From the NCBI GenBank assembly GCA_016785225.1, contig JAFBJZ010000942.1, positions 667,501-731,500 of the forward strand: a DNA stretch of 64,000 nt, written 5' to 3'. Of this stretch, positions 12,565 to 27,697 are shown piece after piece; position 1 is the first letter of the stretch; the number at the start of each line of letters is the position of its first letter. This DNA comes from Psettodes erumei (taxonomy: Eukaryota > Chordata > Actinopteri > Pleuronectiformes > Psettodidae). The notes below the pieces were generated by a model. That model had not been told where the DNA came from, did no database searches, and was given only the letters and a program-made list of their open reading frames with translations. Made by a program: the position numbers and the translations under genes.

Positions 12565-12984
12565 GCGTGTGCGTGTGCGTGTGCGTGTGCGTGTGCGTGC
12601 GTGTGTGTGCGTCTGTGTGTGTGTGTGTGTGCAGGATCCAGGTGAACGACCTGATCGTGGAGGTGGACGGGACCAGCCTGGTCGGCGTCACCCAGAGCTT
12701 CGCCGCCTCCGTCCTCCGCAACACCACCGGCACCGTCAGGTCCGTCGCACACACACACACACACACACACACTCTCTATCCTACATACACACACTTTATG
12801 CGTTGACGGAGCATTTTTTTTGTTTTGGTTGTTGTTTTTCCAGGTTTGTGATTGGCCGGGAGAAGCCGGGGGAGCAGAGCGAGGTGGCTCAGCTGATCCA
12901 GCAGACTCTGGAGCAGGAGAGGTGGCAGCGGGAGATGATGGAGCAGAGATACAAGCAGTACATGGACGAAGACGAGGAGGTGCA

Positions 12985-13017
<33 letters not shown>

Positions 13018-13120
13018 TCAGCTCATGAGCCTGCGTTAGCTGCAGGAAATCAAAAGAGGGAGGACCAAGGGGGGGAGAGTGACAAACGAGATTAACAGAT
13101 CCACATTGTGCTGTGTATGT

Positions 13121-13162
<42 letters not shown>

Positions 13163-13580
13163 CAAAATGTCGTCCGTGTGCCACCACGTGGCCTGAACGT
13201 TGAAACTCAGTCCAGCTTCTCCATCTTGTGGTCAAAGAGGGTAACGGACAAGAACCGCCGAAGCTGCTGGAGTGTCATAAATAAATGAAAATATGTTTGC
13301 GTTGATGTAAACTCACTTTAACTCTCGTGAAGAAAAATCCTAATCTGTCCCCTTCTCCGCCCGCAGACAGGGGAGTACGCCACGGACGAGGAGGAGGAGA
13401 TGAGTCCGGTGTTTCCAAACTCCATCGAGGTTTTCGACCTGGCGGAGAACCAGGACATGTTGTCTCCTGTGGAGCTGGACCCGGAGAAGCTGGCCCACAA
13501 GTTCAAGGAGGTACGGCGTACGGATCCCGACGCTCTCGCTCTCGTTTGTTGCCTGGGCGCGGGTCGTTTTCATCTTTCTC

Positions 13581-13616
<36 letters not shown>

Positions 13617-14184
13617 TGCAGCTTCAGATCAAACACGCAGTAACCCAGGCAGAGATCCAGCTGCTGAAGAGGAAGGTGAGACCGCTTCACGAAAATATCC
13701 AGGTCCTTCTGTTCTGCAGAAGTCGGTGCTTTTCCCAGCTGATCGATGATTTATCGTTGCTCTGCCTCCCACGTTCCACCTCCAGCTGGCCCATGCAGAG
13801 CAGGATAAGCTGCGTTGGCGGATGGAGCGCGCTCAGTTGGAGCAAAACATCCGGGACAGTAAGGAGAGGATGGAGAAACTGGAGGGTTACTGGATGGAGG
13901 CGCAGTCCCTGTGTAAGGTAATTCATCAGAGAGCGACACAAACCGGTGGTGGAGGCGACTCGTGGCGGTTTGTTTCATGTTCGACTCATTTAACATTTGC
14001 CAAGAAAAATAAACGTGCCCACGGTTTTATAAGTGGGACAGTAAGACAATAATCTGCAGGAGGAGACCAGCATTTATTTATCTGATGTAACTGGACCATC
14101 AAGACTCCAAATCAGCTGACTCTGGACATTTGTGAATCAAAATGGAATTTAATCTTTCAGGAACAAGTTTGCATTGAGTTACCG

Positions 14185-14230
<46 letters not shown>

Positions 14231-14385
14231 GCAGTGGACGAGCACCTGAAGGAAACCCAGTCTCAGTACCAAACCCTCGAGAGGAAATACAGCAAAGCCA
14301 AGAGACTGATTAAAGAATACCAGCAGAAGTAAGAGAGGAGAGGAGAAATAAAGGTTTGAGAGGAGTAAAACGAGGCCGAGGCCTT

Positions 14386-14425
<40 letters not shown>

Positions 14426-14681
14426 GTAGGGAGATCGAGTACCTGAAGAAGGAGACGGCTCAGCGTCGAGCGCAGGAAGAGAGCGAGGCGACACACAAAG
14501 AGGAGACGGACAACCTGCAGGAAAAGGTTAAAATAAAATCTCAAATTTAAACATGTTTGTGTTTCAAATGATTCGTTTTTTTTTATTTGAATGTTTTTAG
14601 AAAACAAACCCGGTTTTCTGTGTTCAGATTACAGACTTGGAGACCAAAGTGGACGCCCTGAAGACCCCCCAACCCTCCTAG
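6216..14681 (+). CDS. ppp1r9b: Spinophilin / neurabin-2 (protein phosphatase 1 regulatory subunit 9B)
   Basis: Fourteen coding exons join in frame: 6216-6534, 6609-6817, 6929-7276, 7364-8086, 11588-11720, 12152-12272, 12635-12739, 12844-12979, 13367-13510, 13622-13675, 13786-13917, 14231-14328, 14430-14526, 14628-14681 (TAG). The product is 890 aa; the human protein is about 817. The start MMKTEP is the family's own. Order: N-terminal actin-binding region with SPHR.AYEAG and [29 protein letters not shown]; an acidic/Ser-rich middle; the PP1-docking motif RKIQF (residues 523-527); the [11 protein letters not shown] linker; one PDZ domain (about 579-661); and a C-terminal coiled coil (about 715-890). 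Spinophilin targets PP1 to F-actin and receptors in dendritic spines. The acidic run at codons from 7940-8035 lengthens the middle region. The three short introns before 7364 are discussed in the findings. Confidence 0.95.
8054..8068 (+). other. ppp1r9b: PP1-docking RVxF-type motif of spinophilin
   Basis: Codons for R-K-I-Q-F lie near the 3' end of coding exon 4; the following exon at 11588 continues [16 protein letters not shown]. In mammalian spinophilin the equivalent RKIHF inserts into the RVxF groove of PP1, and the next residues cover the C-terminal substrate groove. Q replaces H at the variable position, which should be tolerated. Confidence 0.85.
9457..9528 (+). repeat. (CA)n microsatellite
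   Basis: About 72 bp of CA repeats with one CG interruption near 9479, in ppp1r9b intron 4. It has the length and low interruption typical of a polymorphic locus. Confidence 0.9.
11012..11117 (+). repeat. Long interrupted (CA)n microsatellite
   Basis: About 105 bp of CA repeats with CCC and CTC interruptions, in ppp1r9b intron 4. A (GT)n tract at 11196-11229 lies about 80 nt downstream and could pair with it in the transcript. Confidence 0.9.
12152..12979 (+). other. ppp1r9b: PDZ-domain exons of spinophilin
   Basis: Exons 12152-12272, 12635-12739 and 12844-12979 encode the PDZ fold. They include [20 protein letters not shown] (carboxylate-binding loop plus insertion), [27 protein letters not shown] and the end [14 protein letters not shown]. 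The last exon continues into the [14 protein letters not shown] helix. The sequence is nearly identical to mammalian spinophilin, so ligand choice (receptor and kinase C-termini) is likely conserved. Confidence 0.9.
12478..12632 (+). repeat. (GT)n / (GTGTGC)n microsatellite abutting a splice acceptor
   Basis: About 155 bp of GT repeats, including a GTGTGC hexamer block at 12558-12600, run straight into the acceptor GTGCAG at 12634. No conventional pyrimidine tract separates repeat and exon. Alternating purine-pyrimidine sequence of this length can adopt Z-DNA; that is inference. Confidence 0.9.
13622..14681 (+). other. ppp1r9b: C-terminal coiled-coil exons of spinophilin
   Basis: Five exons encode continuous heptad-like helix: [18 protein letters not shown], then the [20 protein letters not shown] block, the [13 protein letters not shown] block, the [20 protein letters not shown] block, and a short end KTPQPS before TAG. 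The family dimerises and binds partners such as TGN38 and Rho-GEFs through this region. The last residues differ from the mammalian end. Confidence 0.85.
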
Positions 14682-17205
14682 ACTGCTGCTACTTCCTCCC
14701 TCCTCTCCGTGACAGGAAGAGGAGGAGCTCCGCCTTCATTCAGACCGGACCTGTATTTAACTCCAACCACTCAACTGCACCGACCGGGGGAGGGGAGGAA
14801 AAATCAAAGTGGGGATGAGGAAAAGAAGCAACCTCTCATCCGTTCATCTGCCAGCAGCTCAGAGCTCTGTCAGTCAGTAACCAATCCCAGAATGCACCTT
14901 GTGTAATACCCAGAATCCCCCTCGTGTGTCTTCCTGGCTCAACCTGGCTCGGCAATCAACATGGAAAACCACATTCAACGAGTCGTACTTTATTTACAGA
15001 CGTTCTCACGTTTCCTCCACCTCCATTAACTTTCCAGGATTCGGTTCAGATTTAATTTTTTTTTTTTTTTTTTTTTTTTAAGCGCTTTTAAAGAACAGGC
15101 TCGTCACAAAGTGCTTTATAGAGTGACGGAGGGCGATCAATGCGGTGGTTTGTGAACCATCTCTTTTTATTTTTTTTATTTTTTTGGGGGGGTTGGACTG
15201 GATTCATATGAAGAGGACAGTTGTGTTTTCTGTTACGTGGTGTTGATGATAAGACTCGAAAAAAAAACTGCAAGGAGACATTTTTAAAGGCAGTAATGGG
15301 AAAAAAAAAGAACTTTGAAAAGGAAATAGCCACCACCCCGTCAAAACTATGGAGCAAAATGGCCGAAACACATTTGTGATAAAAAAAAAAAAAAAAAACT
15401 GGGACCCAACACTCGCCCCAGCTGTTGTTTCCTCTTTTCAAGTCTAAGTCTCTGCAAGCGACGGAAAGGAATCAGGCAGCAGCACTTGAGGCTGGAGCCG
15501 GTGGGGTATTGTTTGTATATATTCTATACGTGTATTTAAAAGTGTTCAAATGGCTTAAGCGGTTAAAGTGGGTGTGGTCGCAGTGAGCGAGAAAAGGTGG
15601 TGGGACGGTTCCGTAGCCCAGATTCAGTCTGTTTCATCTCTTCTCTATCAAAGTCAATGGCAGACAGGGTGTTAATAGTCTAATATGTGCTTGTAGCGCT
15701 TCTAATGGTGTATATTTGTTGGTGTTTATTGCAGTATCCGTGGGTTCACGCGCACGCCGGCTGCGTGCTCCGCTTTTCAGTTGGTGCAGGAAAACTTTCT
15801 TTTTTCAGACCTTTAGCTCTTACACAGGATCACACAAAAACAAAAACGACAACAACAACAACAAAAAACGCGCCAGCTTGAATATAGCAGTGTTTAATAT
15901 TCACGTAAAACACCTGAGATGTTCCAACTTCTCTCAGTGATCTCATTGGTTGAGTTGAACTTGAGTGGGTGGAGCCACAGAACCAAAACAAATTCACACC
16001 TAACTGTGAAATTTTAACCGCAGCTGAATACGTACAGTATGTGTACAACATGGAAGCAAAAAAAAAAAGGCCATGATAATTTAAATGAGTTATAACTGCT
16101 ACTGAACTGAGCTACTGAAATTCACACGAAAATGGAACTTTACTTTTGATGCTTTATTGTAACTGAATCATTTTTTTTTTTTTACCCAACTTTAATTTTT
16201 AAGTCCAATTTGACAGATTTATTTTGCAGCTGTACAACTTGAAAATTATTATTATTATTTTGCTGCTGTAAATTTAGCAGCATTTCGGCTTCAATTCAAT
16301 TCCATATTCAGAAGTACTTAATTTTATTTTCTCGTAAAAATTCAAATTATCACGGCCTCTCTTTGATTCCATATCCACTAAGTAATGCTAAATTAGCATA
16401 CTGGCTTCCCAAAAGCATAAAATACATGAGTTAAAACAATAAGAATGCCAATTAATAATTTTATTGATATTTCAATCAGTGTTTGTCCTTTCTAGTTAGC
16501 TAGTGTTAGTGTTTTTATGCTGACAAAGCAGGATAGCTGTGCCTCAGAGAGCTTGGTCTGACTCGACCCTCCACGTGGACGTGAGCTTCAGTGTCATTCA
16601 GGAAAAACAACGTGCATGTAAACACGACCCTCACAAATCTCACACGAGGAGGAGGAGAGCTCGAGGGTCCCAGTGCCAGTATTATGACTTCACAAAATAA
16701 ACTTAGTGATACGTTGTCGTTAACGGTCAGATCATTTTCAGGAACACGAGAAACTCTGCATCAGGTTCATCTGCACAAAACCTTCTTTTAATCGGGCGAA
16801 CCGGATAAATTCCAATACATGTTGTTGAAGACGCTCACATGATAAATTGGCAGAACTGTTTTAACTTGCCGGTGGGAACGGCAGTAAATCACATTTTTTG
16901 CAGAGAATGGACAAACTGAACTGTGGCTCTGTCTGTAGATTTAATACAGATATATATATATATATATTATATTTAACTATCCCGATGTGATGGCGGCTGC
17001 TTGATGTTCCAAACACGAGGTTCATATTTGCATGCGGATGGCGAAACCAGAGAGACGGCGTTCAACACAATGAACTTTGACCTTTTTGAACGGACCGGTT
17101 GTGTATTTTGCTGCTTCAGTGTTGTCCATCACCAGGGTGACGGTGCGGCTTGCTGGCAAGCTGTCGTCGGGTCGCATTCGCTGAAAATGAAATTAGAAAA
17201 ATAAA
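14682..17205 (+). other. ppp1r9b: Presumed 3' UTR and downstream sequence of ppp1r9b
   Basis: No coding exon is seen. T- and A-runs occur at 15056-15079, 15380-15398 and 16170. A ZNF143-like TCCCAGAATGCACC lies at 14885-14898, a TA repeat at 16949-16965, and AATAAA hexamers near 16695 and 17200. Which signal ends the transcript cannot be decided from sequence. Confidence 0.4.
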
Positions 17206-20200
17206 TGAGGCCACTTGAATCAGAATCAGGTTCTGAATGCGACCACTTCACAGAGGTTTCTCTTTTTTGTTGTAAGACACAAAGAAGCTGAAAATCGTGG
17301 TCCACCACCTTGGTCCAGACTCTTGGGACTATGGGATGGATTACCGTGAGACTTTTGTACAAACATTCATGGTGCCCAGAGGATGAAACCCCCAAAAACT
17401 CGTGACTTTTCATGTTGCTCCACTGTCACGTAAAGCAACATTAATTTATCCAATAGCCTCCTTGGGTTTGTTAGCACTGTTAGACCTCTCTGAGTATTAT
17501 TTGGTTAATGTTAGCATGCTTATGGTGACCACGGTTCAACAACTTTATATCTGCGAACCACCATCGGGCGTAATCGCACGCTAACGTTAGCAATTAGCTC
17601 GACGCGCCGTTGTGTCTGAGTGCAGTGACGTAGCCGCTAGCATCGGTGTAAAACTCCAGTTTTGTTCAAAGTGTTTAACAAATACACACACACACACACA
17701 AAAAAAAATAATAATTCACCGACCCCCCTGAACATGAAGCAGTTCAACTTGTTTTTAAGATGCGTTTTCACTCGTTAGCTCGAGTCGTCGTCGTTTTTCG
17801 TCCCGTTTGCGCGTCGAGGCGTTTGCTCACGTCGAGCCTCAGCCTGGCGACGCGCCGGGAACGGGAAATAATTTGTACTTGATCCACAGAGAAGTTCAGT
17901 GACTTATTGGGAGCGAAGTGTGCGAACAGGAGAAATTTGAACCACATTATTACAATTTTGTGTGTGTAAGAAGGAACCGGACAGAACAACTTTTTTTTTT
18001 ATTATTTCTTTCAACACCAAGTATTTGTTGAAACCTCACAGTGTGTTTACAGTGTAGGGTGCGACAGAGTGTTTTTAAAGGAATGGGAATCAGCCATAAG
18101 TGACTCACTTGAGTATTTTTTTTTTTTATTGCGGCTTTACATCAGTCCCGGTCACTTTGGGTTTCAAATCCCAACGCAGTTACTGATCTCTTCTGCCTTG
18201 TCCGTTAACGTGCTGCTTTAGCCTTTACAAAGCCTTCACCTGCGTGCTAGCTGTAGCTGGGTGTCACAGGTGTTTCCCATCATGTCCTCCCATTGCTCAT
18301 ACTGGCATTAAAAAAAAAAAAGTTACCAGTGTTTAAAGAGTGTTTCCCAGTGATTACAGACACGCTGCCATGTTGGAAGACTGGCGGAGCGCCACAGCAT
18401 TTAGCTCTTGTTACAGATTGTCGTCTGGCTGATGCCTTCGTCCACGACACCCCAGTGTTTTGTTATTGCGTCTCATATTTTAATTATTTATTAGACTCGG
18501 CTCTTTCCCCCAGCTTTGCATCATGGGAGCTGTGTTTCAAAAAACACCCCCAAGCAGCTCCATCAGAGCGGGTGGTAAGGGTTTAGTGCCTTGCTTAAGG
18601 GTTCGAGGATAATGATTGTTGAACAGCATGAGCCTCCTGGTCAGATTAGGCGTCTTCACCCCATCGCACACTCACAGGTGTAGTTTCCGCTCACCTCGTT
18701 GATGCAGTGACCGTTTTGGACGCTCGTGGTGGAAAACTGAGCAGACAGGCGACATGTTCGGTCCCGTAACCACTGGTAACCAGTCTTCAAACGCCTCCCA
18801 GCCAGTAGGACTGGGAGAACGGATGCCTGTGACATCCTGTAGATTTGTGCTCGTCTTGTGTTACGTAGCAAACTTTTAAGAATCTGGAAAAACTGGGGAA
18901 AATGCAAACAAAGTCACTGCAGAATATGTGATATTTGTTTAGCTTATTTTGTTCCATTTGCATTCTTTTATTACACTCCAATACCCAAATCCCACCGCAT
19001 TTTTTTTTGAGGAAATTACACTCCTTCTTTTTTTTGTAATATTAACCCACGGCTGGACTTCTTCAAAATCCACAGATGAAATCAGAGTTGGGTGCCATGT
19101 GGTATGCTTAGCGAACGACCACGGACCGAGTGGTGCCAAACACTGTGAGCGGGACAATCTGACAGTGTAAACGCCGACCTGTCTCAGGTCCGACACGGAT
19201 TTCCTTCTCTGCCTGGTTCTGTTCAGTTCAGTTGACGCCACCATGTTTGTCTGAACCAATACCTGTCTGTCAGCATTAATAAACAAACATATGTTGAACA
19301 AGAAAGCGTTCCTTCACCGTTTTGTTTTTTGTTAACGTACCTGCAGTCTCACCTCCCTGTCCTCCCTAACTGTCCCTGTACCCCGGGATTACAGGAGGAG
19401 GAGGAGGAGGTGACGCCGTCTTCATCCGGGATTAAACTCCATGCAGCGGTGGAAGAAAATTTCATCTCCTTCATTTACAGCAAGTATCGCACACTCGTGT
19501 CAAAGTACTCCTCTGCAAATCGACCAAAATCATCAAATGTACAAGCAGCCATTCTGATGGATTATTGTGGCGTATGTGAGATTATTGTCATGTATAATCT
19601 CCACCAGTAGAGGGCGCTGTGGTACAGAGAATGCTGCAGTTGCGCTTGATAAGATCCAGATCTTTTTTAACTATTAAAATCCTTATATTTCTAATGAAGC
19701 ATTTTAAAGTTCCACGGTTTTGACCATCTATTAATTATCCGTTATTGACTTATTGTCCAAGTTCTGATTGTGTAACACCAATAGTTGCTCTAACATGTTG
19801 TAATATCATCACATTTCCCTTTTTCTTTTTTCTGTTTTTAAATAATTACCATGCAGTCAGTTAAGCACATGTGAAATAATGTCATTATATTGTTAAAAAT
19901 TAAAAAAAACTCAATGAAGAAATCAAAGAACAATTTCATGTGCTAAATGCATCCCAGGTTGTGTTTACCTTTAGAAAGACATTTTATTCTATTTTGAAAT
20001 TGTCCTGCATTGCAGTGCAGTGACAAACAGAGGAGGCTGCTCCTGCAGTAAATGTGGCAGTGCAGGTGTGTGTGTGTGTGTGTGTGTGCAGTGACCCCAT
20101 ACAGGGAGATGTGATGAAGCAGCATGCTTATGTCACTCTGGGATCCACAATAGCACAGCAGGGATTTTAGTTGCTGAGCAGAAGTGGCTGCAGACTGTGA

Positions 20201-20661
20201 GTGTGTATTCAGTTCAGCCAAACAAAGTCAACAGTGTTTTTAAACTCGTCCAGTTGTGGTTAGCGCTACCTGTCCAATATCAAGCTGCACGCCAATATTG
20301 TGGTAGCGTGAACATTGTGGAGCAATTAGCAAATAAATAGCTGGATATTTTTCATCTGGTGTAAGTGGAAACCACAGGAGCTACAAGAAAATCTTAAATT
20401 TTAAATTTGATTTTCCAGAAACTCCAAATAACATGTGCACAATACGAAAGGAATGTTGTCAGAATTTGTCCATGCTTGTGTTTAGGTCTTTATTTGTCTT
20501 CAATCTGTGAAAATAATATAAAATAAAATACTACAGAATAATATGCTACTAGTAATGCAGTGCAGTACCCACAGGTAACTCTATATGCAATGAGTTTTTA
20601 AACCCGACACCTCTACACTGCATTAGCTCTTTCCACCAGGGCATGATTAGCCAGTGTAATG

Positions 20662-20710
<49 letters not shown>

Positions 20711-22950
20711 TATATATATAAAACTTATTACCATCACCTCTTCATCCCTCGGTCATCAGTCTGTCCCCACCTTCCTTTCCTCACTGTTGATACAGCTGTG
20801 TACATTTTAAATTTACCTGATAACCTCATAATTCTCTAATGCATAACTCGTCCATCCACCTGCACAGCCTTTGTGATCAGACCTGGTAAATACAATCCAT
20901 CAAATGATGCCAGACTGGATTTTCAAATTCATTAGTCTTTCACCAAGAAGTCATCAGGCTTTCGGTAAAGATGGTTTGACTGTTTCAGTCCAGCAGCACA
21001 TGGAAAACTCATTCACATGCACATGCATCAGTGACGCTCACACACGCAGCCACACTTACACATACATTGCACAGAAGCAGAATCAAACACACACACACAC
21101 ACTTACTTGACAACTTTATGTGTATGCACAATTAAATGCCCTGGTGCATTCAAACACAATGTTCACACACCTCTTTATCTAAGCCCCCAGCAAGGCAAAG
21201 ATCTCTGCAGTGCATGATTGAGCGATCTAATTATGAAGTTGGGGGTGGGGGGGGATCCAGTTGGGTTTACTACCAGTATTCATTACCTGCAACCGCTCAA
21301 CAGGGGGGATTTCAGCCAAGACCTGTAACGTATGGGACAAATTAAGGCGATATGGATTCAGCGCTCCTGGGCTGGGGACTGGGATGACGAGCTTCCGAAA
21401 GATAAACACACACATTGCCGTATACGTGCATGGACATACATAAAGTCGCATACTCTCTTGAGGGAGCAGTAGCTGTTTTTGCTTCTGTTTCACAGACTGA
21501 GCGCCAACGTCTCTGGATTTGCAGCAAACCATTCCTGCATGTGTAGGGGCCGCATTTCTGACCCAGGAGGAAACCAAACGGAGCTGGAAAACAACAACAC
21601 CAGTAGGCTGGTATGATTTGCATTAAGGAACCTTATTACACACTAACTCAAAGTGGAGTAAACACTAATTACATATATAGTTAAAATGATAAATTACTTA
21701 ACACTTCTGGTGTAAATGTAGTGGTTGCTGTTGAGATTGTGGATATATTAACCTTTCTCACCAATTAACAGTTTTATAGAAATAGAAACATATAAATGAT
21801 GTGTTTACTGTACGTAGGACTACACCGAGCTGTGGTGATGCGTTTACACAGGCATACAACATATACCCACCTCTGGGTAGGAGGATTTACCATATATCTA
21901 CCTACATATGGGCAGATGCATGTCAGTGCACATCCTGCAGGGCGAGGCTGCAGGCTTTCATCTTTCATCATCTCAGTCGTAAGATTTACAGTTTGGTGGG
22001 AACAGAGTGCTCTGGTTTGCTATTGCTCCGCTTGGTGGTTGAGCCTGATTACATCTGTGAATCTTTACAATAAAAATGTGCATCAGTAGCATCCAACATT
22101 AAAAAAGACGAGCAGAAAGACTGAGCGGTGAATGCCAAAGGGGCTCCAGAAGAGAGATCTTCTGGCAACATCAGGCAACAGCATTGCTTTCTTGTTCCAC
22201 ACATGCAGTATTATATGCAGTATATATGCAGTACACGTTTGTTTATCCGATGAGGCATGATGTGACGCCACAAAGCCATGTTATAAAAGCACTCTCGCGC
22301 TATGAAGCAATGCTTAATACAAGGGAGCAGTTCAAGTGTGCCAATCCATTTGTAGGCTGGTTATTGTCTGTGCTGGCACCGTGCTCGTTTGCCTGCAGCT
22401 TGCTCATTTGGGTTTGGATCTGCAATATTTGCTGTTTTGACAGACACAGAGCGAGAGACAGTAGAATGAGGTCAGATGAGGAGATTGGAAAGGTGAAATG
22501 AGTCTGATAGGACAAATAAAACCCGATTGGATCTGCAGCAAAACAAGATGCATGCCTCTTGTCATCTCCAGGTCTAGACCTGGGTGTTCCTTTCATTTTT
22601 TACCAGCTGCTAGCATCTACTAGCATTTACCATCCCCTACAGCTGTTGTTTTAAGACACCTCAGTGATTTTAACAGAGTTAAACAAACATTAGTTACTGT
22701 GAGCCCAGAAAAAACTACAGCTCCCATTAGAGAAACAGCACGTTAAATTATTATTATTGTTATTATTATTATTGTTGTTATCTTCACATGTAGCCCAGAT
22801 GAGTTAAATTAGCAGTAAAAGGAAATAAATAAATTTTTGTATGAATGTTTAGAAAGTCACACAGTTCTACGTAAAATCAACGTTCATAGTTTACACGGAG
22901 TTTAGGTAGTTTAACCAATAAGAAGGTAGTTATTTTGTTGATAAGCTTGA
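17206..22950. other. Gene-poor intergenic stretch
   Basis: I find no supportable gene. It holds dinucleotide repeats at 17683-17700, 20066-20089 and 20666-20706, TTAGC/GCTAA-rich patches near 17520-17640, and a ZNF143-like element on the minus strand at 18518-18533. A minus-strand EGF-like peptide fragment lies at 18660-18715, and a CTCF-type motif at 19604-19617. 19440-19540 faintly resembles a dispersed fish repeat, too weakly to annotate. Confidence 0.5.
19604..19617 (+). promoter_or_regulatory. CTCF-type motif
   Basis: CCAGTAGAGGGCGC, within CCACCAGTAGAGGGCGCTG, is an exact match to the CTCF core consensus. It has the same orientation as the motif at 1998-2011, so the two flank ppp1r9b in tandem rather than convergent orientation. 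Occupancy is inferred. Confidence 0.6.
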
Positions 22951-22969
22951 CAAACAGCCAATAAATTGA

Positions 22970-23090
22970 AGTTCAATTGTAGGTTAGCCAATCAAAAGCT
23001 TGAGCCCGCCTCCCGACAGTTAACTGGCTGTTGACGTTGGTGATATGGCGAAACGCCAGTGGAAAAGCGTGTTTGTTTAAACGGTAATAA
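22970..23090 (+). promoter_or_regulatory. Possible promoter of an unrecognised transcript
   Basis: Two CCAAT boxes (AGCCAATAAA near 22957, AGCCAATCAA near 22988) are followed by a GC-box-like GCCCGCCTCC and an ATG-containing segment ending in a possible donor (AACG|GTAATA near 23083). The arrangement resembles a TATA-less promoter with a short first exon. It would drive the candidate exon at 23787-23887. Confidence 0.3.
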
Positions 23091-23786
23091 ATGGAGTTCA
23101 AACAGTGGATTAAGTCATTTTAATTCGATATTGTGTGTGTGTACATGTGTAAACTCACGCTGTTGTAACAATATGACATCGCACAGTGGATAAACAGGAG
23201 ACAATGCTGTTCCGGTGCGTGAACTCAGGCCTTATACTATTTTAAGCTAATATGCTAATTCACTGCCCAGGTGAGGAGAGTCAATCAGAGATACGTAACA
23301 GCTAGCCGGATGCTAATTTTCGCTATGTTAAGTCCTTCCGCGTATTCTAAAAGCGTTAGCGCTAGCTTAAATGCTCATTAGCTTGGTAGTTTAAATGCTA
23401 ATGAGTACTCGGTAAAATCCCTCTTGATTAAAGGTGTTAGCGACTTCAAAACGGAATTTGAATGGGTTTAAGAAACACTACTGACAAGCAAACACGTTAG
23501 TGTTGGGTTTTTGACAGGCTGTCCTTACGTTTTGTGTTTTTTGTACTGTGTGTGTGTTACTTGCTGCGGGTTAGCTGCTGCTAACCTGTTGTTTGTTAGT
23601 GAATCCCACTGTTAGCGCTGGTATCACTCTGTGTACAGCAGGTTTATTTGTGTTTCCCATCACTTTTAGAAAGGATCCGCCTGCACGGGACATGATGACA
23701 CAATATTGTACAAGACTGATTAGATTGATCCAATGATCAATCAACTCTGCATAAAAGTGATTTTCTGCCTTTTTCCTTTATTTCAG

Positions 23787-23887
23787 ATTGGATGGAGTTC
23801 TGTTGGGACGGGCCGACATGGTGGAGGAGCTCGGATGGTGACCCCAGCCCACGGGATGCAGACCTGACTGCGCCACACCTACGTCAG
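23787..23887 (+). other. Candidate exon of an unrecognised transcript
   Basis: A good acceptor (TTCCTTTATTTCAG, ending 23786) and donor (CAG|GTAGGG at 23888) bracket 101 nt. From ATG at 23792 the frame stays open for 32 codons to the donor, starting MEFCWDGPTWWRSSDGD. I do not recognise the peptide. It may be a 5' coding exon or part of a lncRNA. No convincing downstream partner exon is identified; an acceptor-like site at 24830 is one option. Confidence 0.3.
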
Positions 23888-27560
<3,673 letters not shown>

Positions 27561-27567
27561 TGTGTGT

Positions 27568-27574
27568 TTATAAG
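27568..27574 (+). promoter_or_regulatory. tac4: TATA-like element of tac4
   Basis: TTATAAG lies 124-130 nt before the chosen start codon and about 30 nt before a plausible start near 27600. It follows a second short (GT)n block at 27546-27566. Confidence 0.5.
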
Positions 27575-27697
27575 AGCGGGCCTCCCTTCTCTCCGGATCA
27601 TCGCACACGGTGCAGGACGGGGTGACGCGCTGCTGCCTCTGGTCTGAAGCGGTTTGGCTGCTGCATGCGTCCGGGTCCGGGTCCGGGCGGCTTGACG

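Noticed and set aside
12317..13013. Long Cys-Val or Thr-His reading frames across dinucleotide repeats here and at many other sites
   Set aside because: Any (GT)n or (CA)n tract is open in several frames; these overlap proven spinophilin exons in other frames.
18155..18185. Second B-box-like segment, GGGTTTCAAATCCC
   Set aside because: The short stem is real but no A box, anticodon arm or SINE body could be found around it.
19440..19680. Dispersed fish repeat resembling a GTGGAAGAA..-type element
   Set aside because: Only short patches of similarity to the remembered element; no terminal repeats or target-site duplication could be identified.
27665..27697. Upstream in-frame ATG of tac4 adding MRPGPGPGGLT
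   Set aside because: Its context is weak and it would put Gly/Pro-rich residues before the signal peptide; the ATG at 27698 has strong context.
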